Source: Emiliania huxleyi CCMP1516
Lineage: Eukaryota > Haptophyta > Isochrysidales > Noelaerhabdaceae
Length of the DNA: 64,000 nucleotides
Assembly: GCF_000372725.1 (NCBI RefSeq)
Contig: NW_005196603.1
Location: forward strand, 460,217 to 524,216
Reading direction: 5' to 3'
Shown here: positions 37,823 through 47,224 of the stretch, piece after piece
Numbering within the stretch: the stretch's first letter is position 1
Layout: each line of letters starts with the position of its first letter
The notes under the pieces: model-generated
The model's input: the letters and a program-made list of their open reading frames with translations, nothing else
What the model was told of the DNA's origin: nothing
Databases searched by the model: none
Translations under genes and position numbers: made by a program

Positions 37823-40800
37823 CTACGTCGGCGTCCTCCGCCCGCTCGCTCTCACGCTCTCCGGCGCGCCCCCCGCCTCGCGCTCCTCGATGTGCCGCGC
37901 GGACACCGCCATGTCGAACGCCACCTCGAAGAGCGCGTTGTCGTTGGTGACGCGGCTCGGCAGCGCCTTGAACTCAACGACAACCAGTCAGCATCGTTTG
38001 AACATCAGAGAGCAGCTTGGGCCGAAGAGTCGGAGAGTTTTAAGTAAGTAACTGAGTAATTAATTAACTGAGGGCCCAAGGTCAGTCGACCAGAGCCTCG
38101 CCGTGCAACGCGCTCTCTCGGGCAATCTCGGGCAATCTCGGGCCAACTCGGGCGATCTCGGGCGATCTCGCCTTGAGCGCGTCGACCAGAGCCTCGCCGT
38201 GCAAGGCGCTGATCGCAGGCGCCTCCACGCGCAACACGGCAAGCGCGAGCGCAAAGACGATGCCCAGATGGCCGTCGAGCAAGAGGTTGTCCATGATGCG
38301 CGGGGCCTACACGAAGGCTCCACGAAAGGTCTAGGAAAGGTCTAGGGAAGGTCTAGGCTGTCCATGATGCGCGGGGCCAGGTCGCCCGGCGCCGGGTGCG
38401 CGCCGCCGACACACATCGTCTGGAACCACGCCGTCGCGTAGAGGCCTACGTAAGACCATGCAATACTGAGTAGAACTGAACGATGTGCCGTTGAGACGTC
38501 GCGTAGAGGCCTAGGTAAGATCATGAAATGCTCACTCGATGAAATGGGGTGATTCCTCGTTGCGCCGGCGCGTGCAGGCCGGGGAGGGTGAAGCGGGTCG
38601 GGTCCGCCTCGCGCCTGGGGAGAGACGGGGGAGAGATGAGGAGAGATTTTGGGAGATATTGACGTAGACGGGCCGCCTCGCGCCGCATCGCCGCGTAGTC
38701 GCACTCGTCCAACCCGAGGAACGTGCCGAGCGCGCCTAAATGCGCGAGATCGCCCGAGATTGCCCGAGATTGCCCGAGATTGCCCGAGATTGCCCGAGAT
38801 TGCCCGAGATTGCCCGAGATTGCTCGAGGTTGGCCGGAGGTGTGTCTGGCCCGAAGAACGGCGCTGTCGACGTGGCGGGGCGAGGAGGGTATTCTCGTGC
38901 AATCTCGTGCAACCTCGTGCAACCTCGTGCAATCTCGCGCAATCTCGGGCGATCTCGGGCGCCGTCGATGTGGGCGGCGAGGAGCGGCATCCGCTTGCGC
39001 AGCAGCGCCTCCCAGCAGTCGTAGCAGTGGTGCAGCAGCGGGAAGCCGTCCTCGAAGAGGCGCGCCAAGCCGCACACGTCCAGCAGCGTGGCCAGCACCC
39101 AGAAGGCGTCCTCCTGGGGAGAGAGGGGGGAGCTCTGAGCGAGAGATGGGGAGATGTGGCCCGCACCCAGAAGGCATCCTCCTCCGCGAGGTGCAGCAGA
39201 AGCACCGCCGCATAGGAGGACATGCCTGACTCGTACAAGACGACACCCGTGACGACTCAAGCATCGAGAGGCACGCCGTTGCGGAAGACGACAGGAGGGC
39301 CTAAGCAATGGAGAGACGGCATTCAAGACTCAACGGCTCATAAAAGCGCCGCCGCAGAGGGCGACGTGCCCTGCGTGTAGCCGAGCGCGCGGTTGTGGCT
39401 CGCGTACGCGCGGAGGACGCGGCCGAGTGCCGCCTGCCCTTAATTCGCCGTAATCAGCCTCAATTTCGCCTTAATTGGCCTTAATGAAGGAGGACGCGGC
39501 CGAGTGCCGCCTGCCCTTAATTCGCCGTAATCAGCCTCAATTTCGCCTTAATTGGCCTTAATGAAGGAGGACGCGGCCGAGTGCCGCCCGCCCGTATGGT
39601 AGGGTAAACTGCTCCACACACACGAGGTGGTGGGGTAAGGGCCAGGCTAGTCCCTCGCGTCTCCACGTCTGACGACAGGAGCTGGCGCGGCACTAAAGGT
39701 GCAAGGCCCGGCGCGCGTGGGTGGGCGTGTGTGTGCCTGCCCGTCGCCGCGGCCGCGCCGAAAGTAGATGTGCCCGCCCATCGTGCGCGGCACGTCCTAA
39801 TTAGTCATTGATTAACTGTTAAGTAACTGCTAATGAGCTCGTGAAGCCCATCGTGCGCGGCACGTCCTTGGCGATCTGCTCGAAGCAGCGGCCGCCCTCT
39901 TCAGCCCGGCTCGCGCACAGCGTCGCATACAGCCCGTCCACACGGAAGCCCGGTGGCGCTCGCGCCGCCGCCATCGCCATCCAGACGCGCCCCCGCACGG
40001 CAGCCGGCACGCCGCGGCGGACCTTCTCGGTGAACCTCGGTGAATCTCGGTGAATCTCGAACGTTGCTCACTCACGCCTCTAGCACGCCGCGCCGCGCCG
40101 TCTCTCGGTACTTGTCGGGAAAGCGCTGATCTCGGCGAATCTCGGCAAATCTCGGCGAATCTCGGCTCATCTCGGCGAATCTCTCAACACAGCGCACCTT
40201 CTCCTTGTACCGTTCGGGCCTCGACTGCGAAAACGCGCGCCACGCCTAGTGTCGTTGTCTTGTGGCTCTGTGTGTCGCTCCTGTGTGTGTGGCCGTCATC
40301 GCCCGTCCCGCGTCCACCCATACCGCGCTGGTGACCCAGCCGTTGGTCGGACTGTGCCTCGCCTTCCCATCTATCTGTCTACGCCTTGGCCGAGCCGACA
40401 CGCTTCTGCCACTTTCGGACGTCGGCGGACTCTCGGAGCGCGTCCGAGCGGCTGGGCGTGCGGGTCGCGAGCTGCTCCGGGGTGACGATGAAGCCTGGTG
40501 CAGATCAGTGAACGGATCATGCAGATCCAACTGATCAATGCGGCTCCGGGGTGGCGATGAAGCCGTTCCGGTCGATGAGCGGTGAGAACACGGCCTATTC
40601 ATTAGTCTCATTCATTGTTCATTGTTCATTGTTCATTATTATGAAGCCGTTCCGGTCGATGAGCGGTGAGAACACGGCCTCCACGTCCTCCTTTGCCGAG
40701 CAGAGGAAGTCGCAGGCCTGCTGCGGCGTCGGGCGCGAGAGCCGACGGCCGCCGCCGGCGAGGGCGACGAGGCGCGCGCCCGGCCGGAGCTCAGACGAGG

Positions 40801-41133
40801 TGCTGGCGAGCGATCCGGGCTCGATCGAGGCGACAGTCGCCATGCCGCCGTCGGGCGACGCGGTGAGCACCAGGCCGAGCGGCGTGGAAGGCAGCGGCTT
40901 CGTCCAACGGCAGCGGCAAAGCTCGCTCAGCGGCAGGTCCGCGTCGACGTCGCCCTGCGGGGCCACGAGAGGGTCGGCAGCAGGCACGGCGTGCGGGGCT
41001 GAGACACCGCAGACCTCACCGAGAGGAGCGAGACGAGGTCGGCGAGCAATTCCTCCTGTGTTCCTCCGCTCGGCCCGGCGGCGCCAGCTGGCGGGAGCCA
41101 CCTCGCCTGATGTGCTCGCCCGCGGTGCGCCAT
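37823..41133 (-). CDS. PDZ-TBC protein (putative Rab GTPase-activating protein), 15 exons
   Basis: Exons (minus): 41133-41020, 40954-40679, 40594-40564, 40494-40385, 40245-40198, 40022-39867, 39796-39737, 39433-39370, 39225-39182, 39113-38963, 38735-38684, 38614-38538, 38445-38378, 38306-38172, 37966-37823; 1530 nt, 509 residues, in frame throughout. A PDZ-like domain (PLGLVLTASPDGG ... RPGARLVALAGG) precedes a TBC domain: VRRGVPAAVRGRVWM, IAKDVPRTM (the catalytic Arg position of IxxDxxR is seen as KDVPRT), LGYTQGMSSYAAVLLLHLAEEDAFW (YxQG finger), LYATAWFQTMC, LLLDGHLGIVFALALAVL. TBC domains stimulate GTP hydrolysis by Rabs. Donors: nine GC, three GA, two GT. Introns carry exon-start duplications, minisatellite or R2. 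Confidence 0.9.
40246..40384 (-). mobile_element. Diverged R2 element forming intron 4 of the PDZ-TBC gene
   Basis: Between exons 4 and 5 the intron is largely an R2-like sequence (shared words CGGTATGGGTGGACGC, GAGCGACACACAGA). It starts GCGTAG and the next exon starts GCGTGG, so the element is flanked by a short duplication and spliced as GC-AG. Confidence 0.75.
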
Positions 41134-41246
41134 CGACCCTGGGACGGCGACGAGCGATGAAGGCGGTGGACTTCGGCAAAAAAGAATTTTTTCAAGCCAC
41201 GCCCTCGCACAACACTGGGCACGGGGCTAGCGCACCACACTCCTCT

Positions 41247-41312
41247 CCTTAAAATCCCTGTGTGGTGGCGGCGTGCCGTCCTCCCATCCCTCCCTTGGGT
41301 TGTCTGTTTGCT
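41247..41312 (+). repeat. Short dispersed repeat, copy 2
   Basis: Same sequence as 36366-36430, followed by a CTTT run. Confidence 0.75.
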
Positions 41313-41383
41313 TTCTTTCTTTCTTTTACTGGGCACGGGACTGGCGCGCACTGGCACTAACACAGGTACACCACGGGAGCCGC

Positions 41384-41734
41384 CTAAGCGACTCCTGCGA
41401 GGGTGGCGAGGCACTTAGCTCCGTGCACCCGCCCACCCCCGCCACAGGCAAGCTCATTCACGACCTGCTCTGCGATGGCCGTGTGAACGACTGAGATGCG
41501 CTGCTTCTGCAGCCCCAGCCAGCTCTTGGTGGTCCAAGTCACCTCATCGAGGTACTGGGCCCGCGTCAGCTTGTTCTGTAGCACGTCCGCCGCTCTCCGG
41601 AGGATCTCACGGACCCCCTTTCCGAACCCGCCGAACGATTCGAACAGCAGCAGCTGCACTTCGACGCCCTTGTCTTCCCTGGCGTAGCGATAATCCCCGC
41701 CGTAGGACGGTATGCGGCGGTCGCCGCCCACCAC
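41384..41734 (-). pseudogene. Fragment of a retroelement-like ORF, copy 1
   Basis: Reads GVEVQLLLFESFGGFGKG, then REILRRAADVLQNKLTRAQYL, then SWLGLQKQRISVV. The order (a beta-rich 'E-x-F/L-GG' segment, then W-rich helices) resembles the C-terminal end of reverse-transcriptase ORFs seen in algal retroelements; that family match is from memory. Pieces of the same sequence are at 44095-44163 and 49013-49134. No full element is present. Confidence 0.55.
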
Positions 41735-41749
41735 CCTGCTTGTGCAAAA

Positions 41750-42390
41750 AAGAATTGAAAAACAGAACTCTCTCTACCGACACAGGTTCGACACAGGTAC
41801 CAAAAGGAGCCATACGTATTCTGCAAAGGGGTGTGAACGGAGAGAGCAAACTCCTGGCAGCTCCCACAGTCGAAATGTGCGCCAGCTGCCCGCTCACCTG
41901 TGTCACGCCGCCGCGCACGCACCTCGCTATGTGCTCGCGCGAGCTCCCGCCCGAGCCTCCAGCTCGGTTTCCCACTGCTGCGGAGCCGATCGCTTTTCCT
42001 CGGCGCTCGCGTCGAGCCGAGCTCTCGGCACTCTACGGCGGGCGTCGCTGTGCGGGGCGCCCGTTTCCTGCTGGCCCGAGCGGAAAGCTCCACGTGCCCG
42101 CGCGAGCTCCGGGCCGAGCCTCCAGCTCGGCGTCCCACTGCTGAGGAGCCGATCGTCGTCCGTCGGTGCTCTCGAGGAGCCGAGCTCCTTGGCCTGCGGC
42201 CGGCGACGCTGCAGGACGGCGCGCGCGCACCCCCCCCTCCCTCACCCGCGCGCTCTTCCGCCGGCGGCGCACACGCACCCCTCGCCCCGGCGCTCTTCCG
42301 CGGCGCAGCCCCCCCCCCCCCCTCCCTCGATCTCGCGGCGAGAGCACGAGCGCGCCGTCCCCCGGCGACGCGCCGCCACGCTCTTCCTTA
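41750..42390. other. Region with a diverged ~160-bp tandem duplication, no clear gene
   Basis: CGCGAGCTCC ... GAGCCTCCAGCTCGG ... GAGCCGATCG recurs at about 41938-42030 and 42097-42190. Open frames are Arg/Ser/Pro-rich on both strands. Confidence 0.5.
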
Positions 42391-42579
42391 GGTCGTCCTC
42401 CGAGATATCGGTGCCGGACCGGCGGGGCGGGGGCGGGGTGGCGTCGGAGCAAGTGTCTCGGCCTTCGGTCGACGGAGCGGCGACCCGCGAGTACGCTTCG
42501 TGGGCGCCCGACGAGGGTGGTGCTGCTGTCGCTCTGCCGCGTGCGCAGGCGTGCGCAGGCGTGCCGAGGTCTCGCGACG

Positions 42580-42965
42580 GCACTCAGCCCTTCGCTGGGC
42601 GTGTGGGACGCCGGGTACGACGAGCACGGCTTCTGGTCCGTCGAGGCTGCCCGCGCGGCGCGCGACGCGGCGGCGGCGCTTGCGCTGGACGCCGCCGACG
42701 GCGGCGCGGGGGCGGCGCGGGGGCGGCAGGCGCGGGGGCGGCAGCCGGCCCAGCGGGTCGCGGCCCTCCGCCCCCGCGGCGTCGTTGGAGGGCGAGCACC
42801 TCGAGTACCTACGGCGGCGGGGTGCGCCGTGGGGCGAGCCGCCCGTCGCGGGCGCCGCCGCGCCGCCGGAAGGGGCGAGGCGGCGAGCGAGGATCGTCGA
42901 CTTTTGGCCGGGGGGCGCTCTCGACACTTACCGGCTGAGGTCACGTCGTCGGGCGCGTCGACGGG
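42580..42965 (+). CDS. Possible coding exons, unidentified
   Basis: Two neighbouring frames look protein-like: SLGVWDAGYDEHGFWSVEAA at about 42588-42650 and EGEHLEYLRRRGAPWGEPP then ARIVDFWPGGALDTYR at about 42785-42935. They are in different frames, so an intron or a frameshift between them would be needed. Function unknown. Confidence 0.35.
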
Positions 42966-43297
42966 CTGGTTGGCCATGGTCCGCACGGCGGGGCGGCTGC
43001 GCCGCCAGGACTCGCGCGTCGCTGCACGCGGCCTGCAGAAGGAATGACAGCTCGGCGGCAAGGCTTTTCTTGCGCCGGGACGGCTAGGCTTTTTGTGAGA
43101 CGCCGCTCGCGGAAATCGAGGAAGGCTGGGACTTTTCTTTTCTTGGGAAACGGGAGTGTTGGTTTAGAAGAGGCTGGCCAGCGACTGGACACACCGGCAT
43201 GGGGGGACGCAAGCAAGGACGGGGATTGGAGGTTGTAGAGAGATTTAACTTTTAAGCACAGCTCAACGAGGCGAAATAAAATTAGAAAGAAATGTAC

Positions 43298-43310
43298 TCC
43301 CTCCCTCCCT

Positions 43311-43383
<73 letters not shown>

Positions 43384-43418
43384 AACCGTCTCACTCAAAA
43401 TCTCTCTCTTTCTATCTC

Positions 43419-43474
<56 letters not shown>
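43298..43474. repeat. CT microsatellite
   Basis: CCCT repeats lead into long CT runs, interrupted once at 43382-43422. A similarly long GA run is at 58049. Confidence 0.95.
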
Positions 43475-43477
<3 letters not shown>

Positions 43478-43739
43478 TCATGTCTCAAAATCTCTCTCTC
43501 AGAAGCGGAGCACACACGAAGATCGAAGTCGGCACAACAAAAATCCCCTTTGCAGCCAAGCCTCCAAGGCACCTCATTTTCGTTCGCTTCTCCCTCGGGC
43601 CAAAGGAATTCACTATTGTGACCCCGTCGGCAGTTACGCTCAGTCGACACCCCGTGATGGAAGCCTCCATCTACCAACCATCCTCTTGACCAGAGACACC
43701 TCACATGACCCCACGCACGGTCTCGTCCGTGCCTCGCCG

Positions 43740-44060
43740 GCCGGCGAGATTGCTAGAGGTAGAGCAAGCCTGCTCTAGCCTCGCACGTCACTTCCTGTCG
43801 TCTGTTGTTTGTTTGTGCCCTTGTTTGTTTCTCTTGGCACCTTGGAGTGCTGGGGGGGGCGACAGGAAGGATGTGGCCCTGAGTTATGTGTACGCCAACC
43901 CAGGGTGTGTGGCAGCCAGCTGGCTGTGTGTCTTGTGAGCTTGTTTGTGTCTGTGTGTCGTTCGTGCGTGCCGTCATCATCTGTCCTGCGTCCACCCATA
44001 CCGCGTTGGTGTCCAGTCCGAGCCTGGCTGTTCTTCACCTTTCTACCTACCTACCTATCC
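43740..44060 (+). mobile_element. SINE-like repeat R2, copy 3
   Basis: Full-length; ends in TACCTACCTACCTA. It joins the retroelement fragment 44095-44163, which in turn abuts the glycosyltransferase start. Confidence 0.85.
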
Positions 44061-44094
44061 TCTGGGCAGAGTACTCCCAGTACATGCAGATGTT

Positions 44095-44163
44095 ACGCTG
44101 CTTCTGCGCCCCAGCCAATTCTTAGTGGTCCAAGTCACCTCATCGAGGTATACTGGGCCCGCA
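44095..44163 (-). pseudogene. Retroelement-like fragment, copy 2
   Basis: About 70 bp closely matching 41493-41563. It ends at the A-rich box (AAAAAAGAAAAG) upstream of the glycosyltransferase start. Confidence 0.65.
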
Positions 44164-44202
44164 AAAAAGAAAAGTGGCCGCCCGCATGTGTGTGAATAAT
44201 AC

Positions 44203-47112
44203 ATGTCTCTGCTCGTCTTCCTGCTCCTCGCTCAGCCGGGCGGCAAAACGGGTGGTGCTGAGGCGTCGCCGCCGGAGCAGCTTGATCGCCTGGCTGCGAT
44301 GCCAACGACACCGGCACCGACACAACGTGCAGCAATCTGTATCGCCGGCCAGTTTCGATCTTTCCGTGCCACCCAGCAGTCCATCCGTACCTTTGTGCTC
44401 GGCGCGTTCCCAGCAGCGGACACGTTTCTCTTCGTGAACCTGCAAGACTCCGGCAAGGGTGGAAAGGCGACGCACTCACATGCCGAGCTGAAGCTGATCG
44501 CAAGAGCACTCTCAGCCACAGCTGTGCGCACATACCAGCAAGCGACGTATGATTTGCAGTCGAGCCAGTGGAATGCCGGGAAGTGCGCGTGGAAAGCAAA
44601 TGGCCAGCGCGAGGGAGTCAATTTCTGGTCTGTGAAGGAGTGCTTCAGCGACGTTTTTGCGCATGAACGGGCTCACGGCATGCTCTATACTTGGGTGGTG
44701 CGCACTCGGCCTGATACAATGTTTGCTGCAGTAACACGAGAGGCGATCCGCACTGCTGTGCTTCTCGCAACGCCCGGGCGCAGTGGGCAAGCTTGGATCC
44801 ACCGTGGCACCGCATCTGACGCATTCTGCGTTCTAACGAGAGCAGCAGCGGAGGCGTACGCAGGCACCTACGAGAGCGCACGAGCAAACTGCAGTGGGCT
44901 GCCTACGCACAGCGTGTGCTCGGCCGCGCGGATGGGGGTGGGGGCCGTGGAGATGGCAGCTGAGTGCCTCTTCTATCGCAATCTGGTACGGGCCAGCGTG
45001 GACGTGGTGTTCGACGAGCGAATGCACCCGGTAATCACGCGGCTGGAGGATAGCCCATGGGACAGCCCTGGCGGAGGCGGAAGCCGAGTGGCGCTACAAG
45101 GTCGGACGCGGCATGGCCGAGAAGAGCTGCCTGCCCTGCTGGCCGCTCCTTCTGCTCAAGCTCTCGGCGCCTGCGAGTTTAAGCTCTCACCAAACGCCAG
45201 CCTGTCGGGCGCAGGCAAGGCGTGGGAGTACTACCACTTTCTGATCGACTTCCTCCCGCGAATCTTCCAAGCGACTCGGCGCTGCAGAAGAGCGCACATC
45301 CTCGCCCCTGCTCGAGAGGACCACACATTCCTTGTGGCCCACCCCTCCCACACGGCGATGGACCACACGCTCACCCTCGAGGCCGTCTTGAGCACCAGCG
45401 TGCGCATCGATGAGGCGGACGAGGCAACGCTCTTGCGCTCGGGCGCGGAGCTGATACCCTTCCCCGCCACGAGGTTCCCTGTGGGCGTCAACATCGAGAA
45501 CGACTCGGCGCTTTACCAAGAGCTGCGTCAACGGGTGCTGCACGAGCTGCTGCCGGACTCTGAGCGCCCCCTGTCAACCGAGCGCTTGCACGTTGTGCTC
45601 ATACAGCGATCCATTCCGCTGGGGTCGCTCAGGGGATGGGCGACCGGCAGCGCGAGGCGGCACCTCCCGCCGCGCTTCTTCCAAGAGGCGAGGGAGCATG
45701 CGCATGCCCGCCGCTACCACCTCAGCGTCGTGAAGCTCGAGAACATGGGGTTCTTGGAGCAGGTATGGGCATTCTCGGCCGCGCACGTCGTGGTTGGACT
45801 GCACGGGGCTGGGCTTGCGAACATCCTCTGGTGCAAACCGCGTGCGCTCGTCATCGAGGTTGGAAGGAACGGCAGGCCGTGCTTCCTCAACCTGGCGACC
45901 ACGCTGGGCCTGAGGATCAAGAGCCTCGACGTGCCTCCACACGGCTGGTCGCGACTCGACTTTGGCAGGGTGGGCGCTGAGCTTGACGCTTTAATCGAGT
46001 CCGGAGAAGCACAAGCCACCTGGAAGCCAGTTGGCAGCCCTGATGCCGCCCCTGATGCCGCTCAAAGAAGGCACCAGGTTGCTGCACCAATCCACTTAGC
46101 AGGGGCGACCGTGGGATTGGGCGGTGCACCAGCAGCTCAGGGCATGCAGCGCCATTTGAACGCCTCGCGAGTCGCGGAAGCGTTCAATACGACGCTTGTT
46201 TGCCTCATCGGCACGGTTCGTGGCGGGCACTGGGCGTGGGATTCGCTGCGACACAAGGTCTTGGCGCCGCTTCAAGCTGACCTCGCCGTGCTCCTATCGT
46301 TCAGCGCAGTCGTCGGCGGCGCGTTGACTCCCAAGCACGTGTGGCGCATGCCGGAGTTTCGAGATTGGGCAGACGCGATCGAGGAAAAGCTTGGTCGCGG
46401 TTGGGACGCGAGGGTGAAGCTGCGGGACAATGTCTGGGGACCGCTGAGTGGCCACAGAGGTTCGGGCGCGATCACATTCTTTTCCCGTCTGGTGCTCAAG
46501 AGCTACCTGGACAGCCTGGTCGGGCACGTGTACGATCAAGTCATCGTCACTCGATGGGACCACGTGTACACCTGCGCCCATCCCCGCCTTGCGTTGCTGC
46601 CGGGTGCGGTTTATGTGCCGGAGAAGGAGGGATACGGCGGCGTCACTGACAGGCACACGGTGTTCGCGTTTCGCGACCGTGAGAGGGTCTTGGGGGTGCT
46701 GCAATGGCTTGTGCACCACGACTCTCCCGAGCTGAAAAGCCCCGAGCGCGCGCTGCAGCACTTCTACCACGCAAGTGGTCTCAAGGTGCACACCTTTGGG
46801 AGGACCATGTTCATCGTGGCGCGAAGAGGCGTAGATGAGAGCAGATGGCGCAGGCCGAACCCCGAGTGGAATTGCCACAGAAGCCCCATCGATGGCATGG
46901 TTGCCCTGAAGTACGTGCAGGAGTACGCCGCCGCCATGCGGACGTGTGCGGCAGACGCAGACTCTGTGTGCCCTTTGTATGAACGGTTCAAGCGGAGCTT
47001 GACAGGGCTCCACGCACGGCCGGGGTACCTCAGTAGACTCAGGCGTAGGGGTGAGGCTGAGGGCAAGCGCCTCGGAAGTAAGATCCCTTGGCGATCTGGG
47101 TCGCGCATTTAA
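44203..47112 (+). CDS. Three-domain glycosyltransferase with central GT61 (DUF563-type) domain
   Basis: 969 residues, one exon. The start is a short hydrophobic signal (MSLLVFLLLAQPGG). Domain 1 (~40-290) begins AICIAGQFRSFRATQQS and has WVVRTRPDTMF, as in a family of poorly described glycosyltransferases with an RxDD/RPD-like motif. Domain 2 (~320-620) is GT61-like: YYHFLIDFLPRIF, then HVVVGLHGAGLANILWCKP and ALVIEVG, the signature of the EOGT / beta-xylosyltransferase group. Domain 3 (~660-930) begins LVCLIGTVRGGHWAWDS and has QVIVTRWDHVYTCAHP and YVPEKEGYGGVTDRHTVF, again glycosyltransferase-like. Probably lumenal in ER/Golgi. Three transferase domains in one chain suggest stepwise assembly of one glycan; that is inference. 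Confidence 0.85.
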   Translation: MSLLVFLLLAQPGGKTGGAEASPPEQLDRLAAMPTTPAPTQRAAICIAGQFRSFRATQQSIRTFVLGAFPAADTFLFVNLQDSGKGGKATHSHAELKLIARALSATAVRTYQQATYDLQSSQWNAGKCAWKANGQREGVNFWSVKECFSDVFAHERAHGMLYTWVVRTRPDTMFAAVTREAIRTAVLLATPGRSGQAWIHRGTASDAFCVLTRAAAEAYAGTYESARANCSGLPTHSVCSAARMGVGAVEMAAECLFYRNLVRASVDVVFDERMHPVITRLEDSPWDSPGGGGSRVALQGRTRHGREELPALLAAPSAQALGACEFKLSPNASLSGAGKAWEYYHFLIDFLPRIFQATRRCRRAHILAPAREDHTFLVAHPSHTAMDHTLTLEAVLSTSVRIDEADEATLLRSGAELIPFPATRFPVGVNIENDSALYQELRQRVLHELLPDSERPLSTERLHVVLIQRSIPLGSLRGWATGSARRHLPPRFFQEAREHAHARRYHLSVVKLENMGFLEQVWAFSAAHVVVGLHGAGLANILWCKPRALVIEVGRNGRPCFLNLATTLGLRIKSLDVPPHGWSRLDFGRVGAELDALIESGEAQATWKPVGSPDAAPDAAQRRHQVAAPIHLAGATVGLGGAPAAQGMQRHLNASRVAEAFNTTLVCLIGTVRGGHWAWDSLRHKVLAPLQADLAVLLSFSAVVGGALTPKHVWRMPEFRDWADAIEEKLGRGWDARVKLRDNVWGPLSGHRGSGAITFFSRLVLKSYLDSLVGHVYDQVIVTRWDHVYTCAHPRLALLPGAVYVPEKEGYGGVTDRHTVFAFRDRERVLGVLQWLVHHDSPELKSPERALQHFYHASGLKVHTFGRTMFIVARRGVDESRWRRPNPEWNCHRSPIDGMVALKYVQEYAAAMRTCAADADSVCPLYERFKRSLTGLHARPGYLSRLRRRGEAEGKRLGSKIPWRSGSRI

Positions 47113-47224
47113 ACGAAAGGACGCACAAGTATCTGATTAATTCGTAAGAATCGCATGTCGCATCATTGAGCTGCACGGTATATGGGCGTGCGCATGCGAT
47201 ACTTAATTTATTCTTATGGTGCCT

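Noticed and set aside
38736-38962. CRISPR-like array or extra TBC exon
   Set aside because: The repeats are contiguous 10-bp units without unique spacers. The FFGPDTPPANLE frame inside is not needed: exon 10 joins 38735 directly in frame (HIDG|ALGTF).
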